A DNA stretch of 64,000 nucleotides from Streptomyces sp. TP-A0356 (GTDB lineage: Bacteria > Actinomycetota > Actinomycetes > Streptomycetales > Streptomycetaceae): assembly GCF_001417775.1 (NCBI RefSeq), contig NZ_BBZJ01000018.1, forward strand, positions 331,942 to 395,941, given 5' to 3'. The position numbers were made by a program, and so were the translations under genes. How positions within the stretch are numbered: the first letter of the stretch is position 1; each line of letters begins with the position of its first letter. Positions 32,117-41,908 of the stretch are shown in pieces. Under the pieces are notes generated by a model. It did not search any database and was not told the DNA's origin. It saw only the letters and a list, made by a program, of their open reading frames with translations.

Positions 32117-32539
32117 ATGGTCCAGCAAACCGCACGCACCACCACACACAGCAAGCAGACGGCGTGGGTCAACGGCGGCACGGTGTTCGCCGGGGTCCTG
32201 ATGTTGGTCGGCGGAGTCATCGGGGTGCTGAACGGCATCGCGGGCATCGTCACGCGCGGCATCTACATCCCCGTCGGCAACTACGTGTACGAGTTCAACC
32301 TCACCACCTGGGGCTGGATCCACCTGGTCGTCGGCGTCCTGGTGGCGATCACGGGCTGGGGCGTGCTCCAGGGCAGGGACTGGGCCCGCGGGGTCGGCGT
32401 GGGGCTGGCGGCCCTGTACATGATCCTGTACTTCATGTTCCTGCCCTACGCCCCGGTCTGGTCGGTGATCGCCATCGCGATCGGAGGGTTCGTGATCTGG
32501 TCCCTGGTGACGGCGGGCCGTACCGAGGTGACGCGCTAA
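32117..32539 (+). CDS. DUF7144-type membrane protein
   Basis: The protein has 140 residues with four transmembrane helices (about 18-40, 57-76, 83-101 and 108-130) and a short polar N terminus. The segments W-V-N-G-G-T-V-F-A-G-V-L-M and L-T-T-W-G-W-I-H-L-V-V-G match the family known in Streptomyces as DUF7144, function unknown. GAGGAGG lies 6-12 bases before the ATG at 32117. A terminator hairpin lies about 100 bp downstream. The remaining sequence to 32836 contains no gene. Confidence 0.8.
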   Translation: MVQQTARTTTHSKQTAWVNGGTVFAGVLMLVGGVIGVLNGIAGIVTRGIYIPVGNYVYEFNLTTWGWIHLVVGVLVAITGWGVLQGRDWARGVGVGLAALYMILYFMFLPYAPVWSVIAIAIGGFVIWSLVTAGRTEVTR

Positions 32540-32634
32540 GGGATCCTTGCCCTATGCCCGCCCGGGTCGCGTGGTCTGGCACGCTTCCAAGAGCTCAGCT
32601 CCCATGCTCCACGGGGCGACGGCGGTATCCCGTG

Positions 32635-32668
32635 GCCGGGGCCGTGCGAGGTGGACCACGGCCCCGGC
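32635..32668 (+). terminator. Terminator after the DUF7144 gene
   Basis: A perfect 12-bp inverted repeat (32635-32646 and 32657-32668) with a 10-base loop. Confidence 0.7.
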
Positions 32669-32836
32669 ATGCGCACGCCCACGACCACGCTCCGGCGCCC
32701 CACCGGCCCGTAGGCGGGCTCAGCGGCCCCCTCCGTGCCCGCGGGCCCCGCCCTTTCGGCAACCCTCCCCCCCTCCCTCCCCGTCTTCGAGGGAGGATTC
32801 GGGCATCCAGTCCACCGAGGGGAAGGCGGCCGGCAC

Positions 32837-33865
32837 ATGGAGGCGACCGCGGAGTGGACCGGGGCGGCCGGGACCCGGCGCCCGTCCCGGGGGCGAACCG
32901 CGGGGGCCTGGCTGTCCGGGCTGCTGCTCGCCGCGGTGAGCGTCGTCGTCGGCTGCCGTGCCGCCGACACCGACGCGGTCACACCCGTCCCTCAGCTGCT
33001 CGCCTTCCTGCCCTGGCTGCTCGCCCCCACGGCCCTCGCCCTCCTCCTGGCCCTGCTCGCCCGCTGGCGCACCGGCCTGGTCTGGGGCGTCCTCGCGCTC
33101 GCCGCCCTCGCCTGGTTCACCGAGCCGTACGGCGGGACCGACGAGCCCACCGGCACGGCGCTCGCCGAGTTCCGGGTGCTCACCTCCAACGTGCAGTTCG
33201 GGCGCGGCACCCCCTCTCTGGTGCCCGCGATCCGCCGTGCGCGTCCCGACATCGTGTTCGTCGAGGAGTGCGAGCACCGCTGCTCGGCCACCCTGGAGCG
33301 CACCTTCGGGGGCCCGCGGGGCACCTACCCCTATCGGCAGGCCGTCGACGGCGCCGGCTCCGACGGATCGGTCATCCTCAGCCGCTTCCCGCTGAAGGCC
33401 GCGCCCGCCGTGCCCGGCACCATGGGGATGCCCGGCGCCGTCGCCGACGTCCATGGCCACGCCGTACGCATCCAGCTCGCCCACCCCATGCCCCCGCTCC
33501 CCGGTCAGCTGTCCGTCTGGCGCCGCGAGCTGGGGGCGCTGCGCGCCTACGCGGCGAGCGGCGCCGGCGCCCCTACCGTCCTGGCCGGCGACTTCAACGC
33601 CTCCCAGGACCACGCCGTCTTCCGGCGCATCCTCGCCACCGGCCTGCGCGACGGCGCCGGCCTCGCCGGCGCCGCCCGGACGCCCTCCTGGCCGGCCGAC
33701 ACCGCCCCGCCGTTCGGCACCCAGATCGACCACGTCCTGGTCTCTCGGGACTTCTCGGCGAACTCGGCCCGCTTCCTGGACATCGCCGGCACCGACCATC
33801 GCGCTCTGCTCGTCGACCTCACGCTCCACCAGCACACCCAGCCGAGGGGCCCCAACTCCGAATAG
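32837..33865 (+). CDS. Membrane-anchored endonuclease/exonuclease/phosphatase (EEP) family protein
   Basis: The 342-residue protein has three transmembrane helices in the first 100 residues, then an EEP domain (about 112-335) outside the cell. Key residues visible: T-S-N-V-Q-F-G (Asn), V-E-E-C-E (metal Glu), the G-D-F-N-A-S motif near residue 252, and the final Q-I-D-H-V-L-V and G-T-D-H-R-A-L pair near residues 296 and 318. The active site is therefore complete. The family includes DNases, phosphodiesterases and sphingomyelinases; the substrate here is unknown. The ATG at 32837 is the first after the terminator with a plausible AAGGCGG site. The FUSC gene follows 13 bp later, so they are probably cotranscribed. 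Confidence 0.85.
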   Translation: MEATAEWTGAAGTRRPSRGRTAGAWLSGLLLAAVSVVVGCRAADTDAVTPVPQLLAFLPWLLAPTALALLLALLARWRTGLVWGVLALAALAWFTEPYGGTDEPTGTALAEFRVLTSNVQFGRGTPSLVPAIRRARPDIVFVEECEHRCSATLERTFGGPRGTYPYRQAVDGAGSDGSVILSRFPLKAAPAVPGTMGMPGAVADVHGHAVRIQLAHPMPPLPGQLSVWRRELGALRAYAASGAGAPTVLAGDFNASQDHAVFRRILATGLRDGAGLAGAARTPSWPADTAPPFGTQIDHVLVSRDFSANSARFLDIAGTDHRALLVDLTLHQHTQPRGPNSE

Positions 33866-33878
33866 CCATAATGAGGGC

Positions 33879-35813
33879 ATGCCCCGCGAGTTCCCCATCG
33901 GCCTCACCCCTCCGAACTGGCTGGTCAGGAACCTCCAACCGTCGCAGGCGCCCGTCAACTGGCCCGCCGTCGTCCGCGCCGCCATCGCGATGTCCCTGCC
34001 GCTCGCGCTGGGACTGGCCTTCGGGGAACCGGCCTACGGCGCACTCGCCTCCATGGGAGCCGTGTCCGGCGTAGTCGGCGACACCGCGGACGCGTACCGG
34101 ATGCGGATCCTCAACATCGCGGTCCCCCAGCTGCTCGGCGCCGCCGGCGTCACCGTCGGTGTGCTGACGTACGGGCACGGCTGGACCACCGTCGTCGCCG
34201 TGACCGGGGTGGCACTGATCTCCGGGATGCTCTCCTCGATCGGCGCGATCGCCTCGGTCTCCGGGCTGGTGCTCCTGCTCAACTGTGTGATCGGGGCGGG
34301 ACTCGCCCTGCCCGGCCCCTGGTGGCTGGCACCGCTGCTCGTGTCCGGCGGCGGACTTCTCGTCCTCGTCCTCGGCCTGCTCACCTGGCCGCTGCGCTCG
34401 GGCGTCCCGGAACGGGCCTCGGTCGCGGACACCTACCGCACGGTCGCCGATCTGCTCGCCGCCTGCGGATCGGGCCGCTACCACGCCGCCCGGTACGCGG
34501 TCACCCAGTCCCTCGACCTGTCGTACGACCTCGTCCTCGCCCGTCGTGCCCGCCACCACGGCCGCAGCCCGGAACTGGTGCGGCTGCTCGCCCAATTGAA
34601 CGCGATCACCCCGGTCGTGGAGGCGGCCCCGGCCGTCCACCAGTACGGCAGCCCGCTGCCGAAGGAGTTCCCGGCCGCGGTACGCCGCCTCGCCGACGCC
34701 GTCGACGTCGGTCATGGCGGTTCCACAGCCCTTGAGCTGCCGGAACCGGATGACGATGCGGGACGCGCCGTCGACCATGCGCTGCGCCACGCCGCCGAGG
34801 TGGTCACGGCCCAGAGCATCGACCCGCGCACCATCGTCGACCGCCTCGGCCGCCCCGCATCCCTGCGCGTGCGCGCCTACCGCGCCGGCCGCAACGTCGT
34901 CCTCTCCGGTGCCTCCTGGCGCTACGGGCTGCGCCTGGCCCTGTGCATCGGCATCGCCCAGGCCCTGGTGTCCCTGGTCCCGGTCCCGCGCTCCTACTGG
35001 GTCGCCCTCACCATCACCTTCGTCCTCAAGCCGGACTTCGGCTCGGTCTTCTCCCGGGCGCTGCTGCGTGCGCTGGGCACCGTGGTGGGCCTGGTGGTGG
35101 CGGCCGTGGTGCTCGCCGCGGTACCGCTCGGCTGGTGGGACGTGCCCGCGCTCATGCTCCTCGGCCCGCTCATCCCCTTCCTGACGCCCCGCGGATTCGG
35201 CTACCAGACGGCGGCGATCACCCCGGTGATCCTGCTGCTGTCGGACGTCCTGAACCACATGGGCACAGCCCTGCTCGTCCCCCGTCTCGTCGACTCACTG
35301 ATCGGGTGCGCCATCGCCCTCGTCGCGGGATATCTGCTGTGGCCCGAGAGCTGGCACACCCGGGTCGGCGAGCGGCTCGCGAACGCGGTCGCCGACACGG
35401 CGCAGTACGTGGAGGCGGCGTTCGGCGACACGACGGACCCCGCGGCCCGTGCCCGGATGCGGCGCCGGCTGTACCGGGACCTGTCGGCCATCCGTACGGA
35501 GTTCCAGCGGGCGCTGAGTGAGCCGCCGCCGACAGCACGCCGGGCCGCCGCCTGGTGGCCCCTGGTCGTCGCGGTCGAGCGGATCGTGGACGCGACGACG
35601 GCCGCGCGGGTGCGGGTGAAGCACGGGGCACCGCCGCCGTCGGCCGCCGAGGTCGCTCAGGTCGCGCTGCAACTGCGGGAGTTGTCGGAGGGACTGCGCG
35701 AGACGGACGTCCTGGTCGCCCTGGGCACGGACCTCGGCGGCCCGGCGGACAGCGTCCTGGAGGCACTGCGCCAGGAGGTCGCGGCGGCCCGGGCGATCGC
35801 GTCGCCGCACTGA
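33879..35813 (+). CDS. FUSC-family membrane transporter-like protein
   Basis: The 644-residue protein is built of two membrane blocks (about 28-165 and 345-475), each with five to six helices, separated and followed by cytoplasmic helical domains. The second block shows W-V-A-L-T-I-T-F-V-L-K-P-D, the typical FUSC segment after the first helix. Related proteins (AaeB, YccS/YhfK, aluminium-activated transporters) move aromatic acids or other anions, and this one may be an efflux protein. Length and layout are complete. It follows the EEP gene by 13 bp, without its own promoter. Confidence 0.88.
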   Translation: MPREFPIGLTPPNWLVRNLQPSQAPVNWPAVVRAAIAMSLPLALGLAFGEPAYGALASMGAVSGVVGDTADAYRMRILNIAVPQLLGAAGVTVGVLTYGHGWTTVVAVTGVALISGMLSSIGAIASVSGLVLLLNCVIGAGLALPGPWWLAPLLVSGGGLLVLVLGLLTWPLRSGVPERASVADTYRTVADLLAACGSGRYHAARYAVTQSLDLSYDLVLARRARHHGRSPELVRLLAQLNAITPVVEAAPAVHQYGSPLPKEFPAAVRRLADAVDVGHGGSTALELPEPDDDAGRAVDHALRHAAEVVTAQSIDPRTIVDRLGRPASLRVRAYRAGRNVVLSGASWRYGLRLALCIGIAQALVSLVPVPRSYWVALTITFVLKPDFGSVFSRALLRALGTVVGLVVAAVVLAAVPLGWWDVPALMLLGPLIPFLTPRGFGYQTAAITPVILLLSDVLNHMGTALLVPRLVDSLIGCAIALVAGYLLWPESWHTRVGERLANAVADTAQYVEAAFGDTTDPAARARMRRRLYRDLSAIRTEFQRALSEPPPTARRAAAWWPLVVAVERIVDATTAARVRVKHGAPPPSAAEVAQVALQLRELSEGLRETDVLVALGTDLGGPADSVLEALRQEVAAARAIASPH

Positions 35814-36171
35814 GACGACGGACAGTGTCACCGCACCGGACGCGGAAGCAGCTTGCGAACTTTGCTTTCCCTGTACGAACCCTTGGTGTGACCGTGCCGC
35901 TGGGGCGACGGGTGTGCGGGAGCAGGGCAGGCGAGTGAACTGATCGTGAACCCGGCGCAAGCGTACGGGGGTTGGGGCGCGCGTGGACGCCGAGCGGGCC
36001 ACGGGGGCGGCCGGTTGGGAGGGAGCCTGGACAACGGCGAGATCGCGGTATTGACAGCGGGCGCTTCCGACGGGTGGACCCTGCCCAAGATCACGGTCTA
36101 CGGCCGCTAACCTTACGTGTCCGTCCTGGCCAGGGATTGACGGGCATCAACTCACGCGAAGGGTTGCGCAC
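35814..36171. other. Intergenic region upstream of the VWA gene, with a doubtful small ORF
   Basis: The 358-bp stretch contains one 54-codon frame (35946-36110). Its end (V-L-T-A-G-A-S-D-G-W-T-L-P) looks protein-like, but it has no ribosome site, and codon use is only partly Streptomyces-like. The last 60 bases before 36172 carry the VWA promoter region. Nothing else is clear. Confidence 0.5.
35946..36110 (+). CDS. Doubtful 54-residue ORF, possibly a gene remnant
   Basis: GTG start, Gly-rich first half, then D-N-G-E-I-A-V-L-T-A-G-A-S-D-G-W-T-L-P and a TAA stop, which is rare in Streptomyces. The second half could be the tail of a lost protein. I would not rely on it as a gene. Confidence 0.2.
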   Translation: MNPAQAYGGWGARGRRAGHGGGRLGGSLDNGEIAVLTAGASDGWTLPKITVYGR

Positions 36172-37848
36172 ATGGGCATTCTCACTCTCCTGCGGAACGC
36201 GTTCGGCCGCTCACGCAAGGGTCGCTCCGCCGAGAAGGGGCCCTCGCGGGAGACGCCGACGACGACGGCGACGACCACCGAACCGAAGACTTCGGCACCG
36301 CAGCCGGAGCCGGCCGCGCCCACGGCTTCGCCCGAGATCCCGGCACAGCAGAATGGCCGGTCGGACGAGCACGACCTGGTGGCAGCGGCATTCGACAACG
36401 TGACGGTCCCGAGGCAGGCAACACCGAGGACGGAGGAGCCGGAGGTCACGGAGGAACCGAAGGTCACGGAGGAACCGGAGCGTACCGAGCCGGAGGCCGT
36501 GGACGCACCGGAGGCCGTGGACGCACCGGAGGTCGCGGAAGAGCCGGAGCCTACGAAGCCGGAGGCCGAGGCCGAGGCGCCCGTCGAGGTGCCGGAGGAG
36601 CCGAAGCCGGAGCCGGTCGCCCCCGAGCCCGAGCCGGTGGCCGACGTGACCCCCGAGCCGGAGGCCGACGTGACCCCCGAGCCCGAGCCGGAGCCTGTGG
36701 TCGCGGAAGAGCCGGAGCCGGAGGCCGAGGCCGCCGTAACCCCCGAGCCCGAGGCTACGGAGGACGCCGCGCCGGAGCCCGTGGTCGCGGAAGAACCGGA
36801 GCCGGAGCCCGAGCCGGAACCGGAGCCGATGGTTGCGGAAGAACCGGAGCCTGAGCCGGAGGCCGCCGAAGAACCGGAGCCGGAGCCGGAGCCGATGGTT
36901 GCGGAAGAGCCGCAGCCCGAGCCGGAGGTCGCCGAAGAACCCGAGCCGGAGGCCGTGAAGGCGCCGGAGGCCGAGCCGCTCCCCGCCGAGGAGCCCGCAG
37001 CCGCCCAGGCGGACGACGCGGCAGCCGGCGACGGCGAGGAAGCCGCGCAGGAGGCACCCGCACCCGACGACGCCACCCGCACGGGTGGTGCGGGCGGGAA
37101 CGACACCGAAGGCGAGGCCGAGGCGACGCGACCCGCCACCGCACCCCCCGCCGAAGGCGAAGCCGAGGCCGCGGAACCGGCCGAGCCCGCCCTCCCCCTC
37201 GCCCGGGTCAAGTCCCGCGCCCCCGGCCTGGCCACCGCCTACAAGGCCGCGGCCACCGCCCTCGAGAAGCACGACCTCACCGGTACCCGCGCCAAGGTCT
37301 ACCTCGTCCTGGACCGCTCCGCCTCCATGCGCCCGTACTACAAGGACGGCTCCGCCCAGGCCCTCGGCGAACAGGTCCTCGCCCTCGCTGCCCACCTCGA
37401 CCCCGAGGCCACGGTCCCGGTCGTCTTCTTCTCCACCGAACTGGACGGCACCGGTGAACTGACCCTCGCGGACCACGAGAACAAGATCGACGAGCTCCAC
37501 GCGTCCCTCGGCCGCATGGGCCGCACCAGCTACCACGCGGCCGTGGAAGCGGTCATCGCCCACCACGAGAAGTCCCCGGACCCGGCCCTCCCCGTTCTGG
37601 TGATCTTCCAGACGGACGGCGCGCCCGACGCGAAGACCCCCGCCACCCAGTCCCTCACGGACGCCGCGAAGAGCCACCCCGGTCTCTTCTTCTCCTTCAT
37701 CGCCTTCGGCGACCCGGAGAACAAGGCCTTCGACTACCTCCGCAAGCTCAAGACGGACAACGCCTCCCACTTCCTGGCCGGCGAGACCCCGCGCGAGCTC
37801 ACGGACACCGAGGTCTACGAAGGCGTACTGGCCTCCTGGCGCCCGTAG
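36172..37848 (+). CDS. VWA-domain protein (TerF-type) with long Glu/Pro-rich region
   Basis: The protein has 558 residues. A short basic N terminus (M-G-I-L-T-L-L-R-N-A-F-G-R-S) is followed by about 300 residues almost wholly made of Pro-Glu, Glu-Ala-Glu and Val-Ala-Glu-Glu repeats (about 50-345), which should be extended and strongly negative. The C-terminal vWA domain (about 375-558) keeps the MIDAS residues: D-R-S-A-S-M, the Thr-Ser in G-R-T-S-Y-H, and Q-T-D-G-A-P-D. It closely resembles the vWA domain attached to TerD/TerF proteins of Streptomyces stress operons. No signal peptide is seen. Metal-dependent protein binding is likely. No ter genes are nearby. Confidence 0.85.
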   Translation: MGILTLLRNAFGRSRKGRSAEKGPSRETPTTTATTTEPKTSAPQPEPAAPTASPEIPAQQNGRSDEHDLVAAAFDNVTVPRQATPRTEEPEVTEEPKVTEEPERTEPEAVDAPEAVDAPEVAEEPEPTKPEAEAEAPVEVPEEPKPEPVAPEPEPVADVTPEPEADVTPEPEPEPVVAEEPEPEAEAAVTPEPEATEDAAPEPVVAEEPEPEPEPEPEPMVAEEPEPEPEAAEEPEPEPEPMVAEEPQPEPEVAEEPEPEAVKAPEAEPLPAEEPAAAQADDAAAGDGEEAAQEAPAPDDATRTGGAGGNDTEGEAEATRPATAPPAEGEAEAAEPAEPALPLARVKSRAPGLATAYKAAATALEKHDLTGTRAKVYLVLDRSASMRPYYKDGSAQALGEQVLALAAHLDPEATVPVVFFSTELDGTGELTLADHENKIDELHASLGRMGRTSYHAAVEAVIAHHEKSPDPALPVLVIFQTDGAPDAKTPATQSLTDAAKSHPGLFFSFIAFGDPENKAFDYLRKLKTDNASHFLAGETPRELTDTEVYEGVLASWRP

Positions 37849-38037
37849 GACCCGCCCGTTCCCGGGATCCCATACGCGCCAGCACCGAGTCACGGCATCG
37901 GGCCGCCCTCTTCCACCCCTCAAAACGGAAGCGGGCGGCCTGCCCACGTCGGCTACGATTTCAAGGTTCGTAGACGATACAGCCGACCCCAAAACCGACG
38001 ATCGTCACCCCACGTAGCGACTTGGGAGCAGCCCGCG

Positions 38038-39753
<1,716 letters not shown>

Positions 39754-39767
39754 CGCCCGCACGGTGA

Positions 39768-39804
39768 CAGGGGCCCGGGGAGCAGACCGCTCCCCGGGCC
39801 CCTG
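39768..39804 (+). terminator. metG terminator, 16-bp perfect stem
   Basis: A perfect inverted repeat (39768-39783 and 39789-39804) with a 5-base loop, 15 bp after the metG stop. Confidence 0.88.
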
Positions 39805-39859
39805 TGCCATTCCCGGTCCAGAAGAGTGCCCCGGCCCGTCACGCGAACGGCCTGTCACG

Positions 39860-39902
39860 CGAAGGTGGCTCGGAACCGACCGTCGGTTCCGAGCCACCTT
39901 CG
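39860..39902. terminator. aspS terminator, 21-bp perfect palindrome
   Basis: Two 21-base arms (39860-39880 and 39882-39902) match perfectly around a single central base. It starts 10 bp after the aspS stop on the minus strand. Together with the hairpin at 39768 it isolates the two convergent synthetase genes. A short direct repeat GTCACGCGAA precedes it. Confidence 0.88.
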
Positions 39903-39911
39903 TTCAGGCGC

Positions 39912-41675
39912 CTACTTCGGCTGCGGCTTGCGCACCGAGAGGTGCAGCTCCCTCAGCCGCTCCTCGGGCAGTTCCGTCGGAGCGCCCATCATCAGGTCCT
40001 GCGCGTTGCCGTTGAGCGGGAACGCGATCGTCTCGCGGATGTTGGGCTCGTCGGCCAGCAGCATCACGATGCGGTCGACGCCCGGCGCGATACCGCCGTG
40101 CGGCGGGGCGCCGAAGCGGAAGGCCCGGAGCATGCCCGCGAACTGCTCCTCCACGGTCTCACGGTCGTAGCCCGCGATCTCGAAGGCCTTGAGCATGATC
40201 TCCGGCTCGTGGTTCCGGATGGCGCCGGAGGACAGTTCGACGCCGTTGCAGACGATGTCGTACTGCCAGCCCAGGATGTCCAGCGGGTCCTGGGTCTGCA
40301 GCGCCTCCAGGCCACCCTGCGGCATCGAGAACGGGTTGTGCGAGAAGTCGATCTTGCCGGTCTCCTCGTCCTTCTCGTACATCGGGAAGTCGACGATCCA
40401 GCAGAAGCGGAAGACGCCCTCCTCGAAGTGGCCGGCCCGCTTGGCGGCCTCCACCCGCACCGCGCCCATGATCTTCGAGACCTCGTCGAACTCGCCCGCG
40501 CCGAAGAACACCGCGTGCCCCGGGGCCAGGGACAGGCGCTTCGTCAGCTCCGCGACGTTCTCCTCGGTCAGGAACTTCGCGATCGGGCCCGACAGCGAGC
40601 CGTCCTCGGCGACGCGCACCCAGGCCAGGCCCTTGGCACCCAGCGAGACCGCGTAGTCACCGAGCTGGTCGAAGAACTTCCGGGGCTGGTCCTGCACGGA
40701 CGGCACCGGCAGGGCGCGCACGTGCTTGCCCGCGAACGCCTTGAAGTCCGAGGCCTCGAAGATGTCGGAGATGTCGACCAGCTCCAGCTGGGCGCGCAGG
40801 TCCGGCTTGTCGGAGCCGTACTTCAGCATCGCCTCGCGGAACGGGATCCGCGGGAAGGGCGAGGTGACGTGACGGCCGCCGCCGAACTCCTCGAAGATCT
40901 CCGTCATGAGCTTCTCGATCGGCTGGAAGACGTCCTCCTGCTCGACGAAGCTCATCTCGACGTCGAGCTGGTAGAACTCGCCCGGCGAGCGGTCCGCGCG
41001 GGCGTCCTCGTCACGGAAGCAGGGCGCGATCTGGAAGTAGCGGTCGAAGCCGGAGATCATCAGCAGCTGCTTGAACTGCTGCGGGGCCTGGGGGAGCGCG
41101 TAGAACCTGCCCGGGTTCAGACGGGAGGGGACGACGAAGTCGCGGGCGCCCTCGGGGGAGGTGGCGCTGAGGATCGGGGTCGCCATCTCGTTGAAGCCCA
41201 TCGCCGCCATCTTGTGACGGATGGCCGAGATCACGGCCGTACGCAGCATGATGTTGCGGTGCATGCGCTCGCGGCGCAGGTCCAGGAAGCGGTACTCCAG
41301 GCGCCGCTCCTCGTTCACCCCGTCCTCGGTGTTGATCGTGAAGGGGAGCGGGGCGGCCTCGCCCAGCACCTCCACCTCGCCGACCTCGATCTCGATCTCG
41401 CCGGTCGGCAGGTCCGGGTTCACGTTCTCCGTGCCGCGGGAGACGACCGTGCCGTCGACGCGGACGACCGTCTCCTTGGAGAGCTTGTCCAGCGCCTCGT
41501 ACGCGGGCGTGCCGGGCCGGGCGACCAGCTGCGTGATGCCGTAGTGGTCGCGCAGATCGATGAAGAGGATGCCGCCCAGGTCGCGCCGATTGTGCAGCCA
41601 GCCGCTCAGCCGGACGTCGCTGCCGACGTCAGAGGCGCGGAGCTCGCCGCAGGTGTGGGACCTGTACCGATGCAT
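39912..41675 (-). CDS. aspS: Aspartyl-tRNA synthetase
   Basis: The 587-residue class IIb synthetase has an N-terminal OB-fold anticodon domain (about 1-105, with L-S-G-W-L-H-N-R-R-D-L-G-G). The catalytic core has motif 2 F-R-D-E-D-A-R-A-D-R near residue 220, the bacterial GAD insertion (about 290-410), and motif 3 G-I-A-P-G-V-D-R-I near residue 532. This is the bacterial-type enzyme. Many actinobacterial AspRS are non-discriminating and also charge tRNA-Asn; the sequence alone does not decide this. Divergent from the phosphatase gene at 41909. The ATG at 41675 precedes the OB fold directly. Confidence 0.96.
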   Translation of the reverse strand: MHRYRSHTCGELRASDVGSDVRLSGWLHNRRDLGGILFIDLRDHYGITQLVARPGTPAYEALDKLSKETVVRVDGTVVSRGTENVNPDLPTGEIEIEVGEVEVLGEAAPLPFTINTEDGVNEERRLEYRFLDLRRERMHRNIMLRTAVISAIRHKMAAMGFNEMATPILSATSPEGARDFVVPSRLNPGRFYALPQAPQQFKQLLMISGFDRYFQIAPCFRDEDARADRSPGEFYQLDVEMSFVEQEDVFQPIEKLMTEIFEEFGGGRHVTSPFPRIPFREAMLKYGSDKPDLRAQLELVDISDIFEASDFKAFAGKHVRALPVPSVQDQPRKFFDQLGDYAVSLGAKGLAWVRVAEDGSLSGPIAKFLTEENVAELTKRLSLAPGHAVFFGAGEFDEVSKIMGAVRVEAAKRAGHFEEGVFRFCWIVDFPMYEKDEETGKIDFSHNPFSMPQGGLEALQTQDPLDILGWQYDIVCNGVELSSGAIRNHEPEIMLKAFEIAGYDRETVEEQFAGMLRAFRFGAPPHGGIAPGVDRIVMLLADEPNIRETIAFPLNGNAQDLMMGAPTELPEERLRELHLSVRKPQPK

Positions 41676-41908
41676 CGTCGTTCATCCAGTCTTCGCGGAT
41701 CGGGGTCTGCCCGGGGTCGCTCGCCCCCGGCGTCTCCGGGCGGGCACAGCCCGGACCTACCAAGGGTACCGGCCACCCCAAGATCGCCTCCCCCTCATGG
41801 TCGGCGGGGCGTGCACGGGCACCTCCGAGATAACCTCGAACACGTTCAAGATCGCCCTTTTCTTACCTTCGGTGGCACCCCACGATCACCTCTTCTTAGA
41901 GTGGGGCA

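Noticed and set aside
37849..38037. A T-box leader before metG
   Set aside because: No T-box core sequence or specifier loop is visible in the 189-bp gap.
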